From NCBI GenBank assembly GCA_045542485.1, contig JAZQLC010000019.1, positions 42,533 through 106,532 on the forward strand: a stretch of 64,000 bases of DNA, given 5' to 3'. This DNA is from SIG575 sp045542485. Its GTDB lineage: Bacteria; Bacillota; Clostridia; Oscillospirales; Acutalibacteraceae. The position numbers and the translations under genes are program-made. Numbering within the stretch: position 1 is the stretch's first letter; the number at the start of each line of letters is the position of its first letter. Shown piece after piece: positions 41,304 to 48,656 of this stretch. The notes beneath the pieces were generated by a model, which had not been told where the DNA came from, made no database searches, and was given only the letters and a program-made list of their open reading frames with translations.

Positions 41304-41669
41304 ATGTCAAACGAAAATTCTATCAATTATCGTCGTGTTGGGGATTATAATATTCCAAACATTATGCTCCCACCCGAAGAAGCAAACATTAGGCTTGGCA
41401 AATGGGGTATGTTGCATAAGGATTACCTTAAAAAACATAACCGTGTACTTTTTAACTTATTGTTTACCCAAGATAAGCTTTATCAACACTGCGCAGAGAT
41501 TGAAAATCAGGCGAAAGATATGTTTGATACTCTTGTTGAGCAAATGAAAAAAGCTGATGGTGTAACCGAACAACTGAAAGAAGAAAATCAGATGGAGTGG
41601 ATATTCCGCATGCAGAATATTGAGGCAAGGGCAAGAGAAATTATTGAAAATGAGCTGATTTACACCTGA
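41304..41669 (+). CDS. tnpV: Transposon-encoded protein TnpV
   Basis: The ATG at 41304 has GGAGG 8 bases upstream; earlier in-frame codons would overlap the preceding gene. The 121-residue product (INYRRVGDYNIPNIMLP, LGKWGMLHKDYLKKH, LFTQDKLYQHCAEIENQA, DMFDTLVEQM) matches the TnpV family that accompanies Clostridia mobile elements. The function of TnpV is not known. It is a useful marker of element DNA. Confidence 0.88.
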   Translation: MSNENSINYRRVGDYNIPNIMLPPEEANIRLGKWGMLHKDYLKKHNRVLFNLLFTQDKLYQHCAEIENQAKDMFDTLVEQMKKADGVTEQLKEENQMEWIFRMQNIEARAREIIENELIYT

Positions 41670-41683
41670 CAACAATTAAAAAC

Positions 41684-41712
41684 TTGACAAAGCAATACTT
41701 TTGTGTTATTCT
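41684..41712 (+). promoter_or_regulatory. Promoter of the leader ORF and methyltransferase cassette
   Basis: TTGACA (41684-41689), 17 bp, TATTCT (41707-41712). It is the only promoter seen for the three-gene cassette. Confidence 0.8.
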
Positions 41713-41739
41713 TGTCAAAATTCAATTTGAGGTATTATT

Positions 41740-41853
41740 ATGAACGCATATCTTCTCAAAAATCTTGATATGGATATGAATTGGCTTGCACAGGATGATT
41801 ATCATTCATCAATGGGCAGGCTTATACCTCTATATTCATTTTGGGATAGATAA
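41740..41853 (+). CDS. Leader ORF, putative attenuation peptide
   Basis: This is a 37-codon ORF (MNAYLLKNLDMDMNWLAQDD...LYSFWDR) with a GAGG site, 28 bp past a strong promoter and 23 bp before an intrinsic terminator. It has no similarity I recognise. Position suggests a leader peptide whose translation controls read-through into the methyltransferase gene, as in antibiotic-inducible cassettes. A degenerate gene start is the alternative. Confidence 0.55.
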   Translation: MNAYLLKNLDMDMNWLAQDDYHSSMGRLIPLYSFWDR

Positions 41854-41875
41854 TATTATTTTTCCATATGTTTAT

Positions 41876-41909
41876 AACGGTGTAAGTTTCTGCAGCAACT
41901 TACACCGTT
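41876..41909 (+). terminator. Intrinsic terminator/attenuator before the methyltransferase gene
   Basis: A 13-bp perfect stem AACGGTGTAAGTT / AACTTACACCGTT is followed by TATTTTT. It lies between the leader ORF and the GGAGG site of the methyltransferase gene. Confidence 0.85.
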
Positions 41910-41938
41910 TATTTTTATATCAAAAGGAGGATTTCTCT

Positions 41939-42772
41939 ATGAAATTTCTTAACTTAATCAAAAAGAGACTTTTCAAAAAGCACCGCGAATTTACAGGAGA
42001 TTATCTTGTTGATTATTACAACACTCACGATGAAGATGTTCGTCTTTTATCCAAGCACGGCAGAGTTGAATTTCTGACAACTGTGAAATATATCGAGCAA
42101 TACTTGAAAGACGGTATGAAGATTATTGAAATCGGAGCCGCAACAGGCAGATACTCTCATTATTTTGCTCAAAAGGGCTTCGAGGTTGATGCCGTGGAGC
42201 TTATTGAGCACAATATTGAGGTTTTTAAAACTAAAACATTGCCCGGTGAAAATGTCAGAATTAAACAAGGTAATGCTCTTGATTTATCTGAATATCCCGA
42301 TAACAGCTATGATATAACACTTTTGCTCGGACCTATGTATCACCTCTATACATTTGAAGAGCAGAAAAAATCACTATCTGAAGCAATCAGAATCACAAAG
42401 CCTGACGGATACATCTTTGTTGCATATTGTATGCTTGAGCCCTCAATGTTCTGTTGCTTCAAGAATAACAGAATTGACAAACTGATTGAAGACGGCGAAT
42501 TTGACCCTATTACACTTGAAGCACATTTTCCACCACATGGTATTTTTAAGGTGTATAGCAAAAACGAAATATTTGATTTAACAAAGAGTTTTGGTGTAGA
42601 ACGATTGCATTTCGTTGCTGCTGACGGTTATACTTGCCATATGAAAGAGTCCGTTGATAAAATGGATGACGAAACCTATGATTTATACTTGAGATACCAT
42701 TTCAAAACCTGTGAAAGACAGGATTTAATCGGCATGTCACACCACACACTTGATGTGCTGAGAAAGGAGTAG
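41939..42772 (+). CDS. Class I SAM-dependent methyltransferase
   Basis: The 277-residue protein has the Rossmann methyltransferase motifs: motif I IIEIGAATGRYSHYF, acidic motif II VDAVELI, QGNALDLS, then DITLLLGPMYHLY and the post-motif ITKPDGYIFVAYC. The ATG at 41939 has GGAGG 8 bases upstream; longer readings would run through the terminator hairpin. The substrate is unknown; small-molecule methylation is more likely than rRNA. It is the first gene of a cassette with a phosphodiesterase-like protein and a GNAT. Confidence 0.87.
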   Translation: MKFLNLIKKRLFKKHREFTGDYLVDYYNTHDEDVRLLSKHGRVEFLTTVKYIEQYLKDGMKIIEIGAATGRYSHYFAQKGFEVDAVELIEHNIEVFKTKTLPGENVRIKQGNALDLSEYPDNSYDITLLLGPMYHLYTFEEQKKSLSEAIRITKPDGYIFVAYCMLEPSMFCCFKNNRIDKLIEDGEFDPITLEAHFPPHGIFKVYSKNEIFDLTKSFGVERLHFVAADGYTCHMKESVDKMDDETYDLYLRYHFKTCERQDLIGMSHHTLDVLRKE

Positions 42773-42777
42773 ACACT

Positions 42778-43899
42778 ATGATTAAATATCCGAACTATGA
42801 CAGAAGCATACTTTCAATTGCTTCATCTGTTTTAAACCATTTCGGCGTAAAGGACTGTCAGCATAAGACCTTACCCGAATTTGATAAATTACTTGAAAAA
42901 GACTACAAAAATATTATAGTAATTCTTTTTGACGGATTAGGGACTTCAACCCTGAACTGCCACCTTAAAGAAAATGACTTTTTGAGAAGGCATTATATAA
43001 CCGATATTTCTTCCGTTTTTCCGTCAACAACTGTTGCTGCAACCACATCAATTTTAAGTGGCTATTCTCCGTTGGAATGTGGATGGCTTGGTTGGGACTT
43101 GTACTTTGAGGAAATAGGAGAAAATGTTGCAGTTTTCAAAAACACTTTACAGAGAAACGGTGAGCCTGCTGCAAAATATAATGTTGCAAATAGGTACATT
43201 CCTGTTAAAAATGTTATGCAAAGAATTGAAGCGGTAAAGGGCAAAAAAAGTGCTTACTGTGTAGCATTCTTTTCAAAATTCCGCATCAGAAGTGTTGAAG
43301 ATATTTGCAAGACAATATACAAGCTCTCGAAAAAGAGAAAGAAAAAATACATATATGCATATTGGCATCAGCCTGACAGTGCAATGCATAGGTACGGAGT
43401 AACAAGTCCTGAAGCTCACAAAGAAATTTTGCACATTAACAGTGAGGTTGAAAAGCTTTGTAGCAAATTAAAAGATTCACTTGTAATCATAACTGCAGAC
43501 CACGGACTGTGTGACAGTGTAAATTTGTTCCTTGAAGACTATCCTGAGCTTTACAATATGCTGAAAATACTACCATCAATTGAGCCTGGCAGAGCTATGA
43601 GTTTATTCGTAAAGGACGGATTACAAGAAACTTTCAAGAACGAATTCAATAAACATTTTGGTGATTCATTTAGATTGATGACAAAGGAAGAGGTGTTCTC
43701 CGAAAATATTTTAGGCTACGGTGAACCACACCCGAGAACACAAGGATTTATTGGTGATTTTCTTGCCATAGCAACAACCGAAAAAACATTATTTACAGCA
43801 AGAGAAGAATACGAATTCGTTGGTGTTCACGCAGGCCTTACCGAGGAAGAAATGACTGTTCCGTTTATAGCTATTGAAACAGAAAAGAGGCGAAAGTGA
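42778..43899 (+). CDS. Alkaline phosphatase superfamily phosphodiesterase/nucleotide pyrophosphatase-like protein
   Basis: This 373-residue cytoplasmic protein has metal and nucleophile motifs of type I phosphodiesterases: VILFDGLGTSTL, SVFPSTTVAATTSILSGY (Thr nucleophile), AYWHQPDSAMHRYG, VIITADHGLCD and GVHAGLTEEEM. It starts 5 bp after the methyltransferase and its stop overlaps the GNAT start by one base. It may hydrolyse a nucleotide- or phosphodiester-type compound. The natural substrate is not readable. Confidence 0.87.
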   Translation: MIKYPNYDRSILSIASSVLNHFGVKDCQHKTLPEFDKLLEKDYKNIIVILFDGLGTSTLNCHLKENDFLRRHYITDISSVFPSTTVAATTSILSGYSPLECGWLGWDLYFEEIGENVAVFKNTLQRNGEPAAKYNVANRYIPVKNVMQRIEAVKGKKSAYCVAFFSKFRIRSVEDICKTIYKLSKKRKKKYIYAYWHQPDSAMHRYGVTSPEAHKEILHINSEVEKLCSKLKDSLVIITADHGLCDSVNLFLEDYPELYNMLKILPSIEPGRAMSLFVKDGLQETFKNEFNKHFGDSFRLMTKEEVFSENILGYGEPHPRTQGFIGDFLAIATTEKTLFTAREEYEFVGVHAGLTEEEMTVPFIAIETEKRRK

Positions 43900-44465
43900 T
43901 GACGCTGAAACAAAAAATCAAACAGATAGAATACATAAAAAACACGCCTATTCTTGAAACAGAAAGGCTGCTTCTTCGCCCTATTACCCCCGATGATGCA
44001 GAAGCGGCGTTTATATGGTTGAGTGATGAAAAGGTTAATAAATTTATGCCATATAACCTATATAAAAATACAGACGAGGTTTTGCATTGGATAAACACTA
44101 TACTCCCCAACGACAACAATTTTCACTGGGGAATTGTGCTTAAAGAAAGTAATTTTTTAATAGGTAGTTGTAGTATTGGTCCCGACAAAAAAGAACCCGG
44201 TGCTTGGGGATTTGGTTACAATATCCGTTCTGATTATTGGAACAAGGGATTAACCACAGAAGCTACAAAACGAATGATTGAATTCGCCCATACAGAACAA
44301 GGAATAAAGGATTTTGTTTCAAACCATGCAGTTGATAATCCTGCATCGGGCAGAGTAATGGAAAAATGTGGTCTTGTATTCGATCATTACAGTGAATACA
44401 GCACCTTTGACGGTACTGAAACGTTCAAGGCAAAATTTTATAAAATGCATTTGGAAAGTTTATAA
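43899..44465 (+). CDS. GNAT acetyltransferase, RimJ-like
   Basis: This 188-residue protein has ILETERLLLRPITPDDAEAA, HWGIVLKESNFLIGS, YWNKGLTTEATKRMIEFA (the acetyl-CoA loop region) and NPASGRVMEKCGL, typical of the RimJ/RimL branch. The ATG at 43899 forms a TGATG overlap with the preceding stop codon, so the genes are translationally coupled. RimJ-like enzymes acetylate protein N-termini or small amines; the target is unknown. A terminator follows. Confidence 0.9.
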   Translation: MTLKQKIKQIEYIKNTPILETERLLLRPITPDDAEAAFIWLSDEKVNKFMPYNLYKNTDEVLHWINTILPNDNNFHWGIVLKESNFLIGSCSIGPDKKEPGAWGFGYNIRSDYWNKGLTTEATKRMIEFAHTEQGIKDFVSNHAVDNPASGRVMEKCGLVFDHYSEYSTFDGTETFKAKFYKMHLESL

Positions 44466-44483
44466 AGTAGGTCACTAACAGTT

Positions 44484-44525
44484 AAAAATAAAGTTCTATC
44501 AATTTGGAGATAGAACTTTATTTTT
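44484..44525 (+). terminator. Terminator of the methyltransferase cassette
   Basis: A 17-bp perfect stem (44484-44500 with 44509-44525, core AAAGTTCTATC) ends in TTTTT. Confidence 0.9.
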
Positions 44526-44557
44526 TACCAACACGAACATTTATTTGCAAAAACCTA

Positions 44558-44586
44558 TTGACAAGTATATATCAATTCTGTATACT
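44558..44586 (+). promoter_or_regulatory. Consensus-like promoter with no following gene
   Basis: TTGACA (44558-44563), 17 bp, TATACT (44581-44586). Confidence 0.8.
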
Positions 44587-44592
44587 TAAGGC

Positions 44593-44776
44593 ACAATTTG
44601 ATATTTAATAACTTTGTAGCGCGTAAGCGGAGCAATATTTATTGACTACCCAAGCACCGTATGAAGATAAGAACAGAGGCAATCTGTACTTATTTCTGCG
44701 GTGTTTTTTTGTTTGTCTTGCGTGATACCAACGATAAAAGTCCTTTCCTCTGTTCATCGGAGGCGAGGACTTTTTT
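44593..44776 (+). ncRNA. Candidate non-coding leader RNA or sRNA
   Basis: A strong promoter and an intrinsic terminator (44737-44773) define a transcript of about 180 nt. The only ORF inside (starting about 44659) has no ribosome binding site and runs past the terminator. It could be a regulatory RNA for the downstream replication genes or an attenuated leader. The next ~310 bases (44777-45092) hold no gene that I can support, and look like the conserved non-coding stretch upstream of RepA in related elements. Confidence 0.5.
44737..44773 (+). terminator. Terminator of the candidate leader RNA
   Basis: AAAGTCCT / AGGACTTT with an inner CCTC / GGAGG stem is followed by TTTTTTT. Confidence 0.8.
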
Positions 44777-45092
44777 TGTGCAATTTTAACGAAAATAAAA
44801 AAGTTTTCAAATTTGTTTAATTTTTTGCCTTTCTAAACCCTTACCCCTTGAGGGGATATTTTCTCTCGTGTACCTCGACAACTGAATGACCGTCCGAAAG
44901 TGATATGACTTTGCGATGATATGAGCGAGGCAACGTTGCGGTGAAATTTCGGGGCAGGAACTATTTCGGGTGAAACGGCAAAAAGAGGCTTTTGATATAA
45001 GGTTAATGGATTTACCCTGCCAACGAAATAAAACACATTACAGACGAAAAAATTATCGAAAATCAACCCGAAAAGCCACAGTAAAAAGGAGT

Positions 45093-45278
45093 GTGATAGT
45101 TATTCCGAGGATGTCCAAACGTAAAAAATCAGAATGGAGCCTGTTTCTGAATGAACGAAACAGAATCTGTTATAACGAGCTTTGCAGGAGATGTGTTAAC
45201 AACTGCAAGCAAAGTTTCAGGGCTGTTGTTATATCCTGCAATTATGTGTCAAAAAGGAGCGTGAAAGGCAGTGGATAA
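45093..45278 (+). CDS. Small Cys-containing protein upstream of RepA
   Basis: The core reading MSKRKKSEWSLFLNERNRI continues with CYNELCRRCVNNCKQSFRAVV and ISC, giving five or six cysteines that could bind zinc. I recognise it as the small protein commonly found just before replication initiator A in Clostridia elements. The start is uncertain. The GTG at 45093 lies right after AAGGAG; the ATG at 45111 is 20 bases away from it. It overlaps the RepA start by 8 bp. Confidence 0.7.
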   Translation: MIVIPRMSKRKKSEWSLFLNERNRICYNELCRRCVNNCKQSFRAVVISCNYVSKRSVKGSG

Positions 45279-45603
45279 TGAAACTTTTTTCAAAATGCCG
45301 AAGGTGCTGTTTACAGATGAGTACAAGGATTTATCTGCAGAAGCAAAGCTGTTATATGGCTTAATGCTCGACAGAATGAACTTGTCAGCAGTGAATGGTT
45401 GGTGTGATAAAAACGGAGAGGTCTTTATCTTTTATACCATTGCCGAAACAAGCGAAAAACTTGGGTGCGGGCACGACAAAGCCACAAAGCTACAGCGTGA
45501 GCTTGAAAAGCATAATCTGCTCCGCCGTAAATATCAAGGAAAAGGTAAACCTGCAAAGCTGTATGTTTTACCTATATCGAAAACACGCATCAAGTCTCCG
45601 TAA
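45271..45603 (+). CDS. RepA N-terminal domain protein, probably truncated
   Basis: This 110-residue protein (ETFFKMPKVLFTDEYKDLS, SAEAKLLYGLMLDRMNLS, GEVFIFYTIAETSEKLGCG, AKLYVLPI) is the RepA N-terminal winged-helix domain of replication initiators. It starts at a GTG with GGAG 11 bases upstream. After the stop codon, another frame reads VASNKTE, a stop, then SKTESYIPTEKRK, which looks like the usual RepA linker, so a frameshift and stop codon have probably cut the gene. Autonomous replication is therefore doubtful. Confidence 0.78.
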   Translation: MDNETFFKMPKVLFTDEYKDLSAEAKLLYGLMLDRMNLSAVNGWCDKNGEVFIFYTIAETSEKLGCGHDKATKLQRELEKHNLLRRKYQGKGKPAKLYVLPISKTRIKSP

Positions 45604-46026
45604 AAGTCGCAAGTAATAAGACTGAGTAGAGTAAGACTGAAAGTTATATACCAACCGAGAAGAGAAAAAATATTCTTTAAATTAAGTTAGTAGTAACTTT
45701 AAGTATATGTGGTGGCTTGGCTGAATGTGAAAGGCTGATAAAACAGCGCATTTCTTCTTCGGCTCGTAAAATCCAAATTCGGCAAATCAGACGATAGAAA
45801 TTTGTAAAATGAACAGTACCCCGTCAGCAAAATTTCCATTAAAAATCGGTACATTCTGCCCGTATTACTAAGGGCAAAATGCACTCAAAAATGGCTCTAT
45901 TGAAAAAATATTAAATTTTCAAAGAAATGAATTTTCACTAATATTTCACTATTTTTCATTATGGGGCGGTTTTGACAAAAAGAAACTGCCCTCACAAATG
46001 TAAGAGCAGAAAATATCATTGAATAA
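45604..46026. other. Gap of ~420 bp with decayed RepA tail and no supported gene
   Basis: The first ~70 bases retain RepA-like linker codons in another frame. The rest is AT-rich without a supported ORF. A weak hairpin (GGGGCGGTTT / AAACTGCCCT, near 45962-45993) lies before the convergent end of the HIT gene and may terminate it. Confidence 0.5.
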
Positions 46027-46518
46027 TTATAAGAGTTTTTCAATTTCTGTGAGAAGTTTTGCTTTCATATCTTCCAACTCAGTAGATGAAGGTTTGTTAT
46101 CTTCAGCCCACATTATTTCTTTGGGCAACCACCAAACTGGACCTTTGCCATTATTACCGTAGTCCAACAAATCACCGGATTTTCTCGGGAAGATATGCCA
46201 ATGTAAATGAATATCACCATTGCCTAGACATTCGTAGTTTATCTTTTCGGCACCGAAAGCATTTTTAACAGCTTCAGCAACAATAGTCATTTCAAGTAAA
46301 TATTTTGTTCTGAAATCAACATCCAAATCAAAAAGCTCTACAACATGCTGCTTGCAAATGAATAGTGAATAGCCGTAAAAATGATGATTCCAACCTAAGA
46401 TAACATATCCGGTTTCAAGTTCTTTTACAAACCACGGATTTTCACCTTTTTTGATTTGTTCAATAACATTGCACATATCACATTTCACTTTATTAAAGGG
46501 ATTGAATTTAATTTTCAT
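46027..46518 (-). CDS. HIT-family nucleotide hydrolase/transferase-like protein
   Basis: This 163-residue protein has the histidine triad HLHWHIFPR, a CDMC pair that could bind zinc with upstream residues, and YVILGWNHHFYGYSLFICKQHV in the N-terminal half. HIT proteins hydrolyse or transfer nucleotide monophosphates. The ATG follows AGGAG. It is 22 bp downstream of the GNAT gene and probably co-transcribed with it. Confidence 0.9.
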   Translation of the reverse strand: MKIKFNPFNKVKCDMCNVIEQIKKGENPWFVKELETGYVILGWNHHFYGYSLFICKQHVVELFDLDVDFRTKYLLEMTIVAEAVKNAFGAEKINYECLGNGDIHLHWHIFPRKSGDLLDYGNNGKGPVWWLPKEIMWAEDNKPSSTELEDMKAKLLTEIEKLL

Positions 46519-46540
46519 TTTAATTTACTCCTGAATAAGA

Positions 46541-47092
46541 TTATCGCTCTGACTTTAACAAAGCATAATAACAAGCATCACAGATGCCCTGATTATTCCA
46601 ATCAGAACTACGTAAAGTTCCTTCGTACTTCATGCCGCATTTTTTCATTACTCCGCCGGAGTTTGGATTTCTCGGGTCGTGTCTGGATTCAATACGATTT
46701 ACCTCTACTACATCAAATAAAAAGTCCATAACTGCTTTAAGTGCTTCTGATGTAATTCCCTGATGCCACCAAGTTCTACCGATACAATAGCCGATATGCA
46801 TCATAGAAACTTCTTCGTTCATATTTACTACAGCAATATCACCAATAGGCTCATCACCATTTTCTTTTAATACAATAGCCCAATGATAATAGTTGTCGTT
46901 GGAATATTGTTTTACCCAATCATCTGTTATGTTTTGGCTTACCTCTTGACTTGAATGAGCCTGCCACATTAAGTACTTAGTGACTTCTGAATCGGATGCC
47001 CAATTCTTATACATCGCGGCAGCATCTTCATTCACATATCTTCTTAAAATCAATCTGCCTGTTTCTAACATTTGTGTTCCGCAATGTTTCAT
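46541..47092 (-). CDS. GNAT acetyltransferase, RimJ/RimL type
   Basis: This 183-residue protein has LETGRLILRRYVNEDAAAMY, HWAIVLKENGDEPIGDIAV, WWHQGITSEALKAVMDFL and NPNSGGVMKKCGM, typical of RimJ/RimL acetyltransferases. I chose the ATG at 47092, with GGAGG 11 bases upstream. A GTG at 47104 abuts the site, so a TTG between them is also possible. It is a second, distinct GNAT on the element. Confidence 0.88.
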   Translation of the reverse strand: MKHCGTQMLETGRLILRRYVNEDAAAMYKNWASDSEVTKYLMWQAHSSQEVSQNITDDWVKQYSNDNYYHWAIVLKENGDEPIGDIAVVNMNEEVSMMHIGYCIGRTWWHQGITSEALKAVMDFLFDVVEVNRIESRHDPRNPNSGGVMKKCGMKYEGTLRSSDWNNQGICDACYYALLKSER

Positions 47093-47170
47093 TTGCAATT
47101 GCACCTCCGATAATTTTTAATAAAAAGATTATACCACATCCCCATCAAACAAATCAACCTGAATACATAT

Positions 47171-47204
47171 CCTTGTACTTTAAGTTTCAGTACGGGGATT
47201 TTTT
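47171..47204 (+). terminator. Terminator-like hairpin upstream of parB
   Basis: CCTTGTACT / AGTACGGGG (two G-U pairs) is followed by ATTTTTT. No gene is seen directly upstream on this strand, so it may terminate a short leader. Confidence 0.55.
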
Positions 47205-47308
47205 AATGCAAAATTTTAGTAAAGGAAGTGAAAAAATGCTTTAGCAAAAAGTAAAAACAACTTTTCAAAAATCAAAAATTAAAATCATAAGAAAGGAAAA
47301 ACAATTTT

Positions 47309-48163
47309 ATGTCAAACGAAAAAATTGAATATTTAAATCTTGATTTGCTTCGTCCCTTTGAAAACAATCCGTTTCAGAGTGTTGACGAAATTGCGTATGA
47401 TGAGCTTCGTGACAGCATTATGGAGTTCGGCATTATCACACCGCTTATTGTTAATAAGTCGGAAAACGGTTACGAAATTATTTCCGGCCACAGACGATGG
47501 CAGATTGCAAAGGAATTAAAGCTTGAAACTGTTCCCGTTTATGTTAGAGCGTTTTCAAAAGAAGAAGCGGTAATAAATTTTGTTGACTGCAATCTTAGCC
47601 GAGAAAAAATCTTGCCAAGTGAAAAAGCACGTGCGTATAAAATGAAACACGATGCAATTAAAAAGCAAGGTGCAAGAACTGATTTAACTTCGTCACAAGT
47701 TGGGACGAAGTTCCGTAGTGATAAAAAGCTCGCAGAAACAATGCCTGATTCACGGATGCAGATTCAAAGATATATCCGTTTGAACAATTTACAACCTGCA
47801 CTTCTTGATATGGTGGACGAAAAAAGAATTTCTTTTATACCTGCGGTTGAGCTTTCGTATTTAACTGAAGAGGAACAATGTAATTTAATCACCACTATTG
47901 AAAGTGAAGATTGCACTCCGTCACTCTCTCAGGCACAGCGTATGCATAAGTTAAGCGATGAGAAAAAGCTCACTATGGATACCATCTTTGAAATTATGCA
48001 GGAGCAAAAAGCTAATCAAAAGGAGTATGTAAAAATCCCGGTTGAAACTTTTAAGAAGTATTTCAAGAAAGATATGCCGCCTAAAAAGATGGAAGAAATA
48101 ACAGAAAGGGCTCTCGCACGGTATGCAATGTTTCTTCAGAAACAGCGTCAGTGGGAGCGATAA
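47309..48163 (+). CDS. ParB/Spo0J-like partition protein
   Basis: This 284-residue protein has LNLDLLRPFENNPFQ, GIITPLIVNKSENGYEIISG, GHRRWQIAKELKLETVPVYV and a helix-turn-helix region with KLAETMPDSRMQIQRYIRLN. This is the ParB/RepB domain order common on plasmids and integrative elements. No parA is nearby. The downstream repeats could be its binding sites. The ATG follows AAAGGAAAAAC. Confidence 0.88.
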   Translation: MSNEKIEYLNLDLLRPFENNPFQSVDEIAYDELRDSIMEFGIITPLIVNKSENGYEIISGHRRWQIAKELKLETVPVYVRAFSKEEAVINFVDCNLSREKILPSEKARAYKMKHDAIKKQGARTDLTSSQVGTKFRSDKKLAETMPDSRMQIQRYIRLNNLQPALLDMVDEKRISFIPAVELSYLTEEEQCNLITTIESEDCTPSLSQAQRMHKLSDEKKLTMDTIFEIMQEQKANQKEYVKIPVETFKKYFKKDMPPKKMEEITERALARYAMFLQKQRQWER

Positions 48164-48175
48164 AAAACATGGGAT

Positions 48176-48365
48176 AAGTCTTAACAAGCACTGAATTTGT
48201 GTCCACACATTTGCTTGTTGCGACTTTTTCTGCTGCGGCAAAGTCTTAACAAGCATTGAATTCGTACGGACACTCTTGCTTGTTACGACTTTTTATGCTG
48301 TGGCACAAGTCTCAACAAGCATTGGATATGCGGGATACAAATTCCGCTTGTTAAGGGTTTTACAC
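48176..48365 (+). repeat. Three ~65-bp direct repeats, each an inverted repeat, downstream of parB
   Basis: Units start with AAGTCTTAACAAGCA (48176), AAGTCTTAACAAGCA (48241) and AAGTCTCAACAAGCA (48307). In each, AACAAGC pairs with GCTTGTT about 20 bases later. The third unit is diverged after the stem. There is no ORF. Candidate partition site or origin iterons. Confidence 0.8.
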
Positions 48366-48458
48366 CCCTAACACCCCGACAAAAACTAAAAACAAGGAGA
48401 TGATATTATAGGAATTATAAAAGTAATAAAAAATGAGATAGAGAAATTAAAAGAGTTT

Positions 48459-48656
48459 TTGGAATTTATTCTGACAGACACTCACGGAGAATGTGTTTTA
48501 AATATTAAAGGTTATGAAGTTATTGCAACATTCACCGAAAAGCCTAACCAAGAAATATTTTTTCGAATAAAAGAAATTCTTCTTGGTGATTCGCACATTC
48601 GACAAAGTGACGCCCCTGATATTAAACTAAAGAAAAACATCAAGGAGGCGGTTTAA
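48459..48656 (+). CDS. Small protein translationally coupled to the recombinase
   Basis: The conventional start would be a TTG at 48459, giving 65 residues (EFILTDTHGECVLNIKGYEV, then TFTEKPNQEIFFRIKEILL). It lacks a good ribosome binding site. The frame stays open upstream, and a strong AAGGAG (48394-48399) is placed for an ATA or ATT start at 48408 or 48405, adding GIIKVIKNEIEKLKEFL. Its stop codon overlaps the recombinase start by one base. I recall similar small proteins before such recombinases; function is unknown. Confidence 0.68.
   Translation: MEFILTDTHGECVLNIKGYEVIATFTEKPNQEIFFRIKEILLGDSHIRQSDAPDIKLKKNIKEAV

Noticed and set aside
44659..44790. A 42-codon ORF (MKIRTEAICTYFCG...) in the leader region before RepA.
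   Set aside because: It has no ribosome binding site and crosses the terminator hairpin; treated as part of a non-coding transcript.
47207..47245. 12-codon ORF with GGAAGTG inside, just before parB.
   Set aside because: Too short and not supported by start signals; probably the remnant of a longer gene in another frame.
48176..48365. CRISPR array.
   Set aside because: Only three units of ~65 bp, each mainly palindromic and without spacer-repeat alternation; no cas genes are present.
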